Made by a program: the position numbers and the translations under genes
In this document: in pieces, positions 24,765-36,938 of the stretch
How positions within the stretch are numbered: position 1 is the stretch's first letter
How the letters are laid out: every line of letters starts with the position of its first letter
Notes under the pieces: generated by a model
The model's database searches: none
The model's input: only the letters and a program-made list of their open reading frames with translations
Told to the model about the DNA's origin: nothing
DNA from: Laetiporus sulphureus 93-53
Taxonomy: Eukaryota; Basidiomycota; Agaricomycetes; Polyporales; Laetiporaceae
Assembly (NCBI RefSeq): GCF_001632365.1
Contig: NW_024468527.1
Coordinates: 204,440 to 268,439 of the forward strand
DNA: 64,000 nt
Direction: 5' to 3'

Positions 24765-26155
24765 TCAATGCCAGAGCTCGCCTGCTTGACATTGATCAAG
24801 GGCTGGGTCCGCGACTGACTCATCTTGACGGAGAAGTGCAGCGTAGTCGTTCAGGCCTCCTGCACCATTTGCCATAGCGAGAGTGAGCGCGGCAAGTGCC
24901 TTCTCTGAGCGAGAAGCGGAGGACGGAACGTGGAGCGCCTTGGATCGCAATTGAGCTCCGTTGTTTCTAAATATGAAGGGCGCAGAGGAGTTGAACGGCG
25001 ACTCGCCGGGAGAGGATAATGTGTGAGACAGTGGAAGCGAGATGAGGGAAGAGTTGGTCGAATTCGTGTAGGTGTGGGTAAGCGCCGGAGTAGATGATGT
25101 GCCAGAATGCGGTAAGATGTCCTCCGAGTCCACAGGCGACAATTCCTCGTCATCGGACGAGTACGTCGAGAAACCCGCGGACGCATTGGTGGGAGAGGAG
25201 CAGCGTTCGCTACTCTCTCCGCTTGTGAACGGCGACGAGTGGACCTCAATCTCGGGCAAGTCAATGTCCATCATGCCCAGGGACATGGCACGCTTCTTGT
25301 GAGAAAGGTTCTGGATATGGCATGGCGCCGATCCTAATGAGACGTCACCTGAGACGATCTCGACCTCGTCCTCATCGTCACCGTGTGGGAACGTATTTGC
25401 ATCCATATCTGTCTGCCATGCACTTTGCACCGATCGCCGGCGGCGGTAGCGTTCCCTATCACCGCGAGTGCGAGGCGGACTTGCCGACGAACGTGAGCGG
25501 GAGTTTTCCCAGTCGCGCATGCGCTGAACCAGGCCCTCGCCGCTTTCCGCCACGCTGCGCTGCAGCTCACCAAACGCGTCTGAACGCAGCCTGCTGAGGT
25601 CTTCCTCGGGAACCATATCCTCTTCACGGAGGCACGTAGCCTCTGATCTCGAGAATGTAATGTGCGACGTGCGGCTTGACTTGCAGTCGTTGCGCTGGGG
25701 GAACAAGCCGAAGGCGGCCGACGTGCAGGGAAAACCCTTCAGAGCGGGCGGGAAGGCCTTGGTCCGTTCCTCCAGCAACGCGGAACCAAACGGAGGGGCA
25801 TATCGCTCGCCCACACTTATTCGTGACTGGATATGTTTCGCAGTCAGACGGGCTGGCAGACACAAGCTGAGTGAGGCGAACTCACGGCTGTGTCCCTACG
25901 GGCTCTCTTGCCTCTTCTCCATTGGTCAACATCCCATTTCTCCGGCGGCTCACCGAAACCGGGGAGGTCTCTGTACGACGGGCTCTGCGGATAGCTCGGA
26001 CGCGGTCGCTTGGTAGCAAGCCGCCACTTTGTATCATCTGCCGAATGGAGGGCACGAACAGGAGACGAAGCGGAGTGCGACCTGCGGCGGGGGAAGTTCT
26101 GAGTGCCGGACGACATGTACGACAGTGTGTGGGTCGAGCGTGCAGGATGTGGCAC
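24765..26155 (-). CDS. Hypothetical Ser-rich protein
   Basis: Two exons, 26155-25886 and 25826-24765, join in phase (RRDTA to SRISVGERYAPPFGSALLEE) for 443 residues. The start could be the ATG at 26155 or the one 12 codons later. Visible features are a basic patch (RRGKRARRD), a segment with LREEDMVPEEDLSRLRSDAFGELQRSVAESGEGLVQRMRD, likely helical (quoted here only as a landmark around 25600-25500), an acidic patch DDEDEVEIVSGD and a Ser/Thr-rich C-terminal third. There is no catalytic or binding motif that I recognise. It is probably a basidiomycete-restricted regulator, but this is inference from composition only. Confidence 0.65.
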
Positions 26156-27946
26156 GAAGCAGGGTGGAATGTCGGGTCGTAGGCTATGAGTGGGGAAAAG
26201 CGGAGGGGTGTGGATTGGCAGAGCCGGGGGGGCTGTAGTGGTAGCGGGGGCGTTGATCTATGTAACATATAGGTCTCCACCGGCAAGAGCCGTGTGGCGT
26301 CCCGGACTCCCACCATTCCCCATCCCGCCTTCTCTCCCGTACCTCATCCTCCGCAATTGATTCGGACTACGGTCCCGGTGATAGAACATCCATGGCCGGC
26401 GGTCTTAGCTGCGACCCTTTTTGCCGCTCAAATCCAGACCAACCGGCGTGTGTTGACTGGTTCGCAGTCAGCTGTTCCCCGTCATTTCTGCAGGATTTCG
26501 CATGAGAGAGACGCTTCGCGGCGTCCCGAAGAGAGCTAGTTCTTTCTCCGTCAATCCAGGCCCAGCGAACGTATGTTTCTATACATTGTTTGACGCGTTT
26601 ATTCTGTTCGGACACTTGACGGGATTCTGCATAGTCCGGGTGCGCCTTCTCGATAGCGGGACGATAATCTTATCGATACACTACTTTGCCGCACCCTCTT
26701 CGATCTACCCCAACCCATAGGCATTACAGCCATTCGTCGTTCTTGTCACCCGGCTATTGCTCAAATGCGACGGTAATTAAGCTCACACGTGCAATCCCGG
26801 GCTGTCCGATGTTGAAGCAATTCAGCTTGATTTACTGTATTCCCCGTTGCTGGTCTAGACGCGATCTTCAAGGGGCGAGCGTCTGCTGCTCGAGATCGCT
26901 CGATATGTGCAAACAGACTCACGAGTTTAGCTTGCCGCTCAGCACAAGCTTAGCTTTGCTGAGCGGAGCAAATGGAATACAATTGCTGTCACTGTACTGC
27001 CAGTATCCACAATAGGTCTGTGCCACATGACTGTCCTTTTCGACATAACTTGTACTCATGACAGTACCCAAGATATCAGCCGCGTCTCCATTTCAACTGT
27101 CAAAGCAGTTGCCGGCTGAACACCAGAATGGCCCGTTTTTAGCCTGCCCCAAGTCCACTGTGTCTCTATACACCGAATTGCTCCAACAGAGTTCTCATCG
27201 GAGACATTCAACGATCATGGTGCCGGCTGAATTGCTTAGCGCGAACGGGTCCTCCACATATTCTGACATGCAAAGGCTGTCGATGTACGTTGAACGTTGA
27301 ACGCCGGTAGGTTTCCAGACGAGCGTCAGAGGCCGCATCCCTCTGAATTGCCGTCTTATTTTTAACGTATTTCAACGGTCAAGTTCAATGCACTGTGCTT
27401 TACATACCTGTGTTTTCTATGTTTGCTGCCAAATCGGCGGCCTTTTGTGATAGTTTGATTTCAACGTTGAAATATTTGCGGCATCAGTCGGACATGCGCT
27501 ATACATAGTATCTCTGGGGCGGCGATGGATGGTGGCCACTGGCTCCCAAATCTACCCCGATCACTATAGTTCCGTTAAGAAATGCGACGTGTTCTTATGC
27601 CGTGCTGGCGGTGTCACAGTATAATTCCAGTGAACAAGCATCGGAGCAGTCTTGAACGACAAGCGTACTGGCATCTGTAAGGGAGCGGCAGCACCACAGC
27701 GCCAAAGGAGGCGCAGTATGTCATCTTGACCTTCAGTGCATGTTGAAACGAAGTTACTTGTACGATGATAACTTGTACGATGACTAGTATGTACTCTCCG
27801 TGCCTTATCAAGGTGATGCTGAAGACCGTGATTTGCCATGATACAACGGGTAACCTGCCCACGTAACGACTACAAGGTCAGACTATGAATGTTCTTCCCA
27901 GTCCACTTCCAGCTGATGTGAGTACGTCATACAACCCTTCCGCCCT
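26156..27946. other. Long intergenic interval, no gene seen
   Basis: About 1.8 kb separate the start of the minus-strand gene ending at 24765 from the stop of the LIM gene at 27947. Frames such as 26686-27015 or 27058-27300 have no domain and no splice partners that I could justify. Confidence 0.4.
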
Positions 27947-30900
27947 TCAAAGTCCATAATCATTCCCGCTGAAGCCCCCGTTTCCGCCGGTCAGCTGTCT
28001 CACCAAGAACATTCCTCGCCCCTCCCCCTCGCTCTTCGTACTGCGCACTCCAATCACAGACCTCGGCCGAGGAAACGTGCGTCCAGGCCGAGGTCCGTCA
28101 TGTTGCTTCGTCGGACTCGACTGCCTGCGTGCCGTCGTGGCACCGCCGGTCAGCTGCCGCGGGAGAGTGACGTCTGGGGTACCGCCGACTCCAGTAAATT
28201 GCCGCGCAATAGTCGTGGCGCCCGTGTGTTGCGGTGCGATTCCGCGCCCTCCGGTAAACGAAGGGATGAGCGGCGCTCGCACAACGGGCTGAGGATTCCG
28301 CATAGCTGGGGGAAGGAGGAGCTAGTGAGGTGATGAGGTCAGACAACAGCCCGGAGGCATGATGCAGCGAGCTGCTCACTAAACATTCCCGACACCACAC
28401 ACGACCGTTTGAGTCGGTCTTTGCGGCACTATCGAGTTGTTTACCGCACCCTGGCTTTCCTCCTTCTTTTCTTCGTCCCTTTGCCTCCTTACCTCCGCAT
28501 AGCAGACACGACTGATGCCATCTGGTGCCCTGCGGCCCAGGTACGACACCTCTTTCCATGGGCGATACGTTCCTGCTACATCCCGGGCATGACATTGATC
28601 CACCAAAGCGCGGAAATGTGGTCGTGGTCGGATGGGCAGTGCCGAGCGGCCGTTCGTAGCGGCTGGAAGATAGCGGGACCGTATAGGTGGTGGTGTGATC
28701 CGGTTTGGACGGCGTCGCGGGTATAGAAGAACCAAGGTTCAGCTGGGGAGCAGTGCTGGGCACCTGGTGGACTACCATTCGCTCTGGAGGTGCACACTGA
28801 CAAGTAGAGAGGTCAACAGAGTGGACGCATACCATCGTTATTGAGACTCACCTCGATATGACACGGCCCCCCCTCTGCTCTCACGAACACCGCCCGCCCA
28901 CCATCACGCTCCTCAAACAGGCCGTCACATATGTTACACCTGAAGCAGGTAACGTGGTAGGTCTTAGGCGGAACCCCACTGCTAGCGGGCTCCTCTGGCA
29001 CGGTAACGAACTTCCCTCCATGTTTCGTGCTGAATAACTGAAGGTTGCACTTGGCGCAACGAGCATCCGGAGACAAAGGTATCGGGGAGGGAAGGTCGCG
29101 AGCATTCGGCAGAGACTTGGATGATTGATGTGTCGGATTTCTGGCAAAGGTGTCAGAAGACCGGCGGATCCGCCCACTGTTTCCGGTAGGGTGGCTGATA
29201 ACCTCTTGTTTGCTTGATCCACGCAAGGCTGGGGGACTGACGGAGGGAGGGGTAGATGGTGCGCTTGGCTGACTGTTTGAATTCGTGTCTGAGACATCAG
29301 CTGCCAAGTCTGGAGTAGATAGGACGAAGTCTGCGTAGCTCCCTTTGGAAGAAGAGTCCGCCAGACCCGTCCTGAGACCAAGGCCGATACCACTAGAAAG
29401 ATCGGAAGTAGCTGCACTTGTAATACCAGGAAGCCTCGACATTGGACCAGTCGACTCCGGAGAACCTAGCTGGCTCGCGACCTCCGCACCCAGCCCCGTA
29501 TCATTGTTGCTCGCCCTGATAGAAGCCAACGACTCATAAAGTGATTCTAATGCAGCGTCTCCAGTACGGTCACGGCGCACAGTATACGCCGAGTCTCCAG
29601 TTCTGTCTCGACGGATGTGACTCCGTACTGAGGGGGTCAAGGAAGAACCGGTCAACGTTCGGGAAATCCTCGCGGAACTCGTCTGCTCGCGAGGAGAAAT
29701 ATCTCCTGTGTGGACAGCAGTAATGGGACCGCTGCCACGTACACGAGAGGCGGGACGTCTTCTGGACGTAGTTGTCGTGGACGAGGTAGAGGCCGACGAG
29801 CGTGAAGGCGAGGTCTGCCTTAAGAACCTGTTCTTCATCTCTTCGATGGCTTCTTCGGTCGGTTTGATAGTCGAGCTGCTGTATCTCGGACTCTTGGTGA
29901 GTCTGGCTGAAGAGCTTGATGTTGTCATGTCTGGATCCAACGCCTTGTACCCATCAAGATCGCGACGTGCTGGACTTCCAGGCACATAACTACCGGTATT
30001 GGTGTCGCTATGCCTGTGACTTCCACGCGAACTCAGAGTGATGTCACGCTCCCTTTCCCGCGAATCTGGCGTGGAGGAATCGGATGAGACCCAAATACGG
30101 GTCGAGGAGCTGCCTTCACCGGTCATTGCAGGGCGTATGGCGGTTAATGAATCCATTTGCATGCGAGCCGCGAGGCGATCGACACCCAAAGTCGAATCGG
30201 CGCTATTGGTACTGCGATGAGTATATCGCGCAGAGGTTGGGATGCGACTGCTAGAGGAACCCAAGGAACCCTTTGGGGCATGGGAGGCGGAGGTGCTGTC
30301 GCGAGCGCGGAATATACCTAAACGTTGCTCAAGTTCCTCCAGAGCGGGGCTACCTTCTTTGTCCTTGTCGGTGCGCTTAACCCCACCTAGATTACTACGC
30401 GGCTCCTCCGTCTTCCTAGGGCTATCGGTGCCCGACCGCTCCAAACACGTCCCGAAACAATCCGTGCAGCAAGGTTTTCCCAGAAGGTCAACCATTGGGT
30501 TGTCGCCAATATATTTGAAACATCCTTCGCAACGAAAACAATTCTTGTGCCACACCCGACCAGTATTCTCGATGAATCCTCCTTCACTCTTCAGGATGAG
30601 CACTGTTCTGCCGCACGATGCGCATCCTCCTTTGGAACCTCCATTATCGACAAAGCATAATCGGCAAAGGAACCGAGTGTTAGTTCCTGAGGTCAAGTCT
30701 GCACCTGAGGGAGACAGTGAGGAAGGGTCCGGGTATATTGTGGCGTCGGGGGTAAATTGCGTAGAGCACATGGCGCAGTGGTACGTTGCTAGAGTTTCCT
30801 TCGGTTGAAGGACGGAGCCGTATACTTTGGCAAGCTCAGAGCCGTTATTCGGGTTAGGCAGGATGCCGGCGGCACCATTTGGAGAAGCGGAAGGTGCGTC

Positions 30901-31289
30901 GTGGTCTGACAGGCGTGACGTGGTAACGGACGCAATGTGTGCAGATACTCGCGACCCGAGTGTCACTGATGTCGTCTGCGATGAGGATGCGGGTCGTGGA
31001 AAGCGTCTCGAGGGAGTAGTCGAAGGAAGGGCTGCTAATGTGGGGTCCGTAGGCTTGTCGTCATTAGGCACGGCCGGCCGCGGAGGGGACTTCTCGTTGG
31101 TAACATATGTGCGAGACCACTTGTCTTGCGTCTGGGACTCTCCCTGATTCCACTTTACGACTGGTGCTGTGATTTCCCTGTAAGCAACTTGTAATGACGC
31201 CACGACGAACTGTATTCACCGACAGGTGTCCCTCCGCACTTGCAGCGAACACCAGAGACAATATCACCACACCTTCTGCAGAATCCCAT
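27947..31289 (-). CDS. LIM-domain (zinc-binding) adaptor protein
   Basis: Five exons, 31289-31220, 31166-28852, 28796-28493, 28450-28380 and 28321-27947, give 1044 residues. The tiny first exon encodes a Cys-rich start (MGFCRRCGDIVSGVRCKCGG). LIM 1 (CAMCSTQF through CRLCF, then CASCGRT, WHKNCFRCEGC, CCTDC) lies near residues 160-270. A ~450-residue Ser/Arg-rich disordered stretch follows. LIM 2 (CAKCNLQLFS, YHVTCFRCNICDGLF) and LIM 3 (CPGCSRNV, WHQSCLLCGG, VWCREC) are near the end. The 56-nt intron inside LIM 3 is needed to bring CGG next to CGKQL. The tail has repeated R-Q-[LF]-T-G-G units. LIM domains bind proteins, often at the actin cytoskeleton or in Rho/polarity signalling (paxillin-like). 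A role here is inference. Confidence 0.85.
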
Positions 31290-32315
31290 CACACCGAGCT
31301 AGAGAGAATCGTGAATGACGGCAAACACTGGGCGAGTCGTTGAGAAAGACGCAAAGCTGCAACGGCGGGGACAAGCACGCCCGAATTGGCTGTTCGACTG
31401 GGCTCGCGCTCACGTGTGTGACGCGCTGCTTCATGTTAGATCGCGGCTGGCGATTGCCGTCAGCACTGCTTCAAACAAAAGCTTCGGCATGACACCGACC
31501 ACCTGAGTGCAGAATTCATGTTGGATTCAAGTTTTCGGATGCGCTTCCTGAAAAATCAATTACTACCAATTGCAACGTTGTTTGGTTCACGGCCGGAACA
31601 GGTACGTGAGCGGCGGATTCTCAGGCTCCCACACCCAATCACCAGTACTTCGTTGTTCATTAGGTTCACTGCTTTCAATTCAAGCCCTGGTGCACTATGT
31701 TAGCATGAGGAATACTTGTATATTTCATTTGTTTTCCGTTATTCTTCCTCGTGGTGTTGCCTTGAAATGCCTTCTAGCAGTTGTGCCAGCGGTCTTTGGC
31801 CATATAAGTGATTTATTCACTCCACAGTCGGTGCGCAAGTTGAATGCTGATAGTGTCCTAGTAGCCCCTTCAGTACCGCCCCAGTGCTAGAGCCCCCTTT
31901 GGATAGGAATGGAGACTTTTGCACCGTCAAAGTGTTTGGTCCTGTGATGCCGGCGCTCTGTTGTGCTCAAGCTAGTATGCGCGCTGAGTTCGGGATACCA
32001 CCGAGTTCTACGGGCTAATGACACATCTGATCATTCATGTACAAAGATTCTAAAGACGACGGCGTTGTTGTCGCGGGCACTTGTCTTGGCAGACGGATCG
32101 CCGGTCATCGTGTGGTAATTGACTGCAATGTATTGACGATGTGCTTGTCGAAGGTGCTCCTGGATAGATGAATCACGCAGCGTCGGAGGGCACGTCTTCA
32201 CGGCGATGCTCCAAGACAAGTGTTGTGTGAGGTACGGTGTGAATTCCAACTATGAGAAGTCGTATATCTGCAGTTGGGAGGTCGTGTTGTTGATGGTCAT
32301 TGAGTAGGACCGCCC
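31290..32315. other. Intergenic between two minus-strand genes
   Basis: About 1 kb lies between the LIM start and the stop chosen for the next gene. A minus frame at 32031-32249 (73 codons, ending FRIFVHE) reads moderately protein-like and could be an extra 3' exon of the gene upstream, if the stop at 32316 is skipped by an intron that I could not find. Confidence 0.4.
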
Positions 32316-35314
32316 TCATCTATCAGACATCAGGATAAAATGGGTGACGAGGATGGGGTAACTGCGCACATGCTCCAAGAGGGCGCTTGCGAAAGGCATG
32401 GCTCTAGCATGCAAATATGCGCGATAGTTATCGCCTTGACAGTCTGCGACTTCTGCGAGGTCTTGTAATGCGGCGCAAAGATTAATTGACCACGGCGAAG
32501 AAAGCATATACTGGACTGCCACAACTCCGACCGTTTGTGATCAGTTAATTAAACAACCAAAGATCATAAATACCAGGCCCATCTCCTGAATCCCGCAACA
32601 AATGCATCAGAGCTTGACAGATGGATGGGCAGATCAGTATGGCAAGTGGCTCCTCGATATTGAAAAATTGATGGGTAAGGATAAGCAGCAGGGCATCGCG
32701 AAGATAGTTCCAACTTTCTGCAATGGCGAGTGGGCTACAGCGGCTGCGTCGTATAGTCGCAGAGATATAGCTGGAAAGAGCACCTGCATTCGAAGAGATA
32801 CTCAAAGTTGGTTCGTACAACGATACTAACGAACTCACAGGCGGTAGTTAAATCTGCTGCACGGCTATTGATTGCGATATTCCAGACAATCTCATCATCC
32901 CAGGATTGTTTGCGTCCTTCCTCATCAAGGAGCGCAAAAGTTGCTAGAGCACAGATCAAAGCATCTCTTAGGTTTATAGCCGCCTCAGATTCCGGAAGTA
33001 CAGAGGCGAGCCAGTTCACGAGACCTCGGAGGAAAGACGTCCATACTGGCACGCTGATTCCCGTTTGAATCCCATGGTGCCATGTGAGAGTGTTAAACTG
33101 AAGCAATTGCCTGATACCAGATAGGTCTTGATGACATAAGTCCGCGCGGCCGGCTTCATGATCAATATATCTAAGCCCAGAAATGTGTACGCGATCTGAT
33201 CAAACTTGACTAACACGTACCTGCTGAGATGAGAAATTCCTTATGGCGTTGAACCAGATTTCCTGACATTAACGAGAGGGTATTGAGACTCACTGCTCTC
33301 CAACGCTATCGCAACGTTGACTTTTGCATCCTTACACAGATCTTTCATCACAGATCGTAGCACCTCAGCTTGAACAGATGATAATGCTTCAAGGATCTGG
33401 TCCTTAGCTGTCCTTTCATCAGTAGGAGATCATGTGGTTGTGGTCGCAGTGTCGCACCATTATATGCATTATCTTGTTGTAGCAATATGAAGATCCTGCA
33501 TAACGCGTTACAAAGCTGGATCGCTACAGCGTCCGCAACATTGACAGATGCTCGAAACAGTTGTGCGGCTGCCCAGCAACATCTGTAAATGACGTCAAGA
33601 CAATGAGGGGGAAAATGCGCAGGCGGCGCCATCAGCAACGCAGATACGGCACAATTGAGAATTCTCTGCGTGCTAAGTTATAAGTGAGAGTATCAGTGGG
33701 AAAGATAAAGACATTACGGTTATAGCAATAGTTGCCGCTGTCGGATTGAGCGAAAGTGCCGCTGTCAACTCTTCCTCCCAGGATGCGGCTGATGCAAACT
33801 GAGGGTCACACTCAGCGTCGTTCGAGACACCACCGATATGAAACAGCCAGGTGCTGCTCTACGTGACATGAGCATTGGCGATAACAGTCATACGCGAACG
33901 GACTTACCATGGAGCCTATGATCTCTGCGTATGCTATGCGTGGATCTGCCCATACGCACCAGGACCACGGGATAGTCTTACCCCACGTCAACAGAATTAC
34001 TTGGGCAGTGTCCAGCTTGAGATAAGGAGACAAGAGGTGTTCTGGAGATGAAGGAAATTCAACCGGACAGATCACCGAAGCGATCAGACGCAGCAGCGCT
34101 GCATGAGTATGTGGGAGGAATTGGGCATCGACCTCAGTATCCTCAGCGCAAGACACAACCTGTAGTCAGCCAATCAGTTGAGACGTTCGGTTGCAGGATT
34201 TTGCGAGAAACTCACAGAAAATAGACAAAGGAACATGGCACAACATTCTCTGGCATGAATGTCCAAATCTGCCGGCTCCTGATGTTGATATTGCTTGGTC
34301 TTCATTGCTTTGGTGTTGATCGTGTGGTCGATATATGCACGAAGAGACTTCATGAGCCCAGCTCTTTGTGACCTGGAGGAAATAGAAAAATACAGCGGCG
34401 TTCATGCTCACAAGCGAGCATATACTCACGTTTCCTGCAGGAGGGTACTTCCTACCAACTGAGGGCCCATCACGTACACTCCAAACGTCAAGCGCAGAGC
34501 AAGGCGTGCCGCAGCAGGGGATGCGTACTCTGCACTGATCATATTTGGAACTGCGTCCCATTCGCCTGGATAACCTGGCTGCCAGGACAGTATGCGGCGG
34601 ACATAATTGAAGCAACTCACTGGGGAGCTGAGTGGCAGCACGCAAGGCATCTCCTTCTCTTTGTCTCTTAAGGCTAGCAAGGTTATGCTCTTCTCGACGT
34701 TCGACGCCAGAAGCATGGCCCGCTAGGAACGTAATAGCTTCGCCCAGCTTGGCGAGAATCACATCCACCCAGCAGACGACCACGGGCGATGCGCCATGTT
34801 CATGAGCATCGCGTGCGGCAATGCGGTGAAAGATCTGTCGATACTGAAACAATAGCGCGATGAAGGATAACTCCACTGTACAAAGATTGTACCCGCCAAT
34901 GTCAGACGGAGGGGGGGACGCGCATATAGTCACATACGCAGAGTGGCGAAAGCAGATTCTTCCTCCCCTTCCGGCGAATTGGTGCCAACGTCATCTATGG
35001 ATCTCAGTATCCTCGTTGAGATACGTTGGATCACCGGGTGCAAAGAGTCGTCCTGAGATCATGATCAGCAATACGTTTGGGAGTCAATGGGATTTATCAA
35101 ATACATCTCCCGCAGCACTTGCGTCCAGCGACCAAAGCTCATTGATAGCCAACAGCACATCATGAGCCGAAGACTGATTACCTGATGGACCGTCTTGATT
35201 GTCATCAAACACTTCGGCCTGCGTGGTGGATATATGCGCGAAGTCTGTGGCGTCCCACTCGAAGACGGACGCCTGGGACTCCGATTCCGTGTCACTGTGG
35301 TTTTCATGGGCCAT
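32316..35314 (-). CDS. Conserved-looking helical (ARM/HEAT-like) protein, function unknown
   Basis: Thirteen exons join without any phase conflict: 35314-35105, 35052-34938, 34875-34621, 34574-34430, 34372-34216, 34159-33908, 33858-33718, 33665-33458, 33407-33294, 33262-33221, 33195-32839, 32783-32574, 32515-32316. The product is 801 residues. The start is acidic (MAHENHSDTESESQASVFEWD). The rest is rich in Leu/Ala helices with regular spacing and many Trp and Cys, as in armadillo or HEAT solenoids (for example LQFNTLTWHHGIQTGISVPV, FLRGLVNWLASVLPESEAA). No signal peptide or membrane segment is evident. I do not recognise the family. The perfect phase consistency of 12 short introns is strong evidence that the gene is real and intact. 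Confidence 0.75.
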
Positions 35315-35659
35315 GGATAGGTTTCAGAGGCGATGATATCGCAACGATGAAAAGGAAGTGGTATAGGATGGCGAGAGTGGAACGCGACAGTCAGCGGCGC
35401 GTCTCGGACGCGTCGCCCACGTGAGCGTGCTTTCAAGTGTGGGACAATGTAGTGTAAGCCTACGCCTAGATCATTCACTCATCCGAATACTGCGAGCACT
35501 ATTTCAGTAAAAGTCTGCATATAGCTGGAAACAAGAGATTCCGGGATTCAGCAGCACGACATCCATTCGTGATCTCCTAGCTCACATGAATATAGACGCT
35601 ACACAGCAACCTCATGAGCACATTTATGCAGGGATACATAGCCGGCCAACCTAAGAAAA
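35315..35659. other. Intergenic between two minus-strand genes
   Basis: A 345-bp promoter/terminator spacer with no recognised element. Confidence 0.45.
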
Positions 35660-36617
35660 CTACAACCCAGGAATTTCTTTCAGTACGCTCGTGACGTCCG
35701 TCGTACACTGCAGCTCCTCATTGCTATGTGAGAAAACAGCCTCGAAGGCAATGTTGGACTCTTCAGCCTAAGCAATAGCGTGAGCAAAAGGTCGTCCGAA
35801 AGCTGCAAAGCAGGCGTACCTCTCCATCGCAATACTCATAATCCTCCCACTTTTCGTCCTCTTCCGCGTGAATCATTGTCAGCATCTCCCTCCTCACAGC
35901 ACTTAAGCCTCCCTGAAACTGCACGCTTCTATCATCTCCCGACTTCCGGACAGCCACCTGGACCTCCTTCGCGTCCGCCGTGGGCTTCTTCACTTTCTTC
36001 AGCGCCGGCGCAGGGACAGGTTCGTCAGGGTCCGGAGGCGGGCCCTCATCCGACTCCTCGTCCGACTCCCCGCCTGGTCGGTGTCGTCGACTCTTCCGCG
36101 ACAGCACGTCCATGTACGTCAGCGTGGGCCGGAATTGGTGCACCTCGTTAATTGGGTGCAGGTGCAGTTGGCCTGGCGATTAATGTCAGGGTTTCTGAGG
36201 TGACTCTGACAGGGCACGCTCACCATCTCGGACGATTCCCAGCACGTAGGTCCCCATCTCCGGTATCTGCTCGCTCCGCATGCGCACCTCGCTCAGGCGG
36301 GGCTCCTCCCCCTCCCGCTGCTTCATCTTCGGCAGCTCCTGGTTCTTCTCTCTGTCATCCTCGACCCGCGCATGGCCAAGTTCCTTCGACCGCTCGCCGT
36401 TCCACACCTCTGGACGCGTGTCCACAGGCACATGCACCTCGAGTCTGCGTACTCCGCGCTTGATGCGTGCCTTGATACGTTTTCCACTGGCTGAGGCAGA
36501 TGGCGGTACTTGCAGCGGGCGCGTCAATAGCGGATATTGGTGAATGTGGACGTTTGGCAACAGCGCGTTCGAGTAGCGGATAGGAAGCACGCTGACCAGC
36601 CGATCTTCAGTGTCCAT
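35660..36617 (-). CDS. RNA polymerase III subunit RPC5 (yeast Rpc37 / Sin-like)
   Basis: Three exons, 36617-36224, 36172-35820 and 35767-35660, give 284 residues, near the size of yeast Rpc37. The N-terminal part (RLVSVLPIRYSNALLPNVHIHQYPL, then RRLEVHVPVDTRPEVW) and the QLHLHPINEVHQFRPTLTYMDVL block match the Rpc5/Sin family layout, with an acidic linker (GESDEESDEGPPPDPDEP) after it. By family knowledge Rpc37 pairs with Rpc53 through a TFIIF-like dimer on RNA polymerase III and acts in initiation and in terminator recognition. The start at 36617 gives an N-terminus with the acidic MDTEDR lead. An open frame extends further upstream, but its content is not family-like. Confidence 0.82.
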
Positions 36618-36938
36618 AGCTGGCGTCGGTTCTGAGCGAGCGCAATCAAGGGAGTACCGGCAATCAAGTTCAAGATGCTGGCTAGAGATCTGAGCGTGGG
36701 AATTAATGGTAAAGCGAGATCTTTCCAGTTGCGCGCGCCGCAGACCGGGAAATGGGATCAAAAAGGGACAAGAGGGCACTACTAATAGGTATACGATTCT
36801 AGTATAAGACTGCTATGATATGGTATCAGCTCGGACACACATACATACAGCGATGGGGTGCATTGTGCTATGGTACAGCATCAGAAGCGTTACAACGAAT
36901 TCAATACAACGCGTGCAAAAAATAAAGTCTCCGGTCAC
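36618..36938. other. Intergenic between two minus-strand genes
   Basis: A 321-bp spacer with nothing recognised. Confidence 0.45.
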
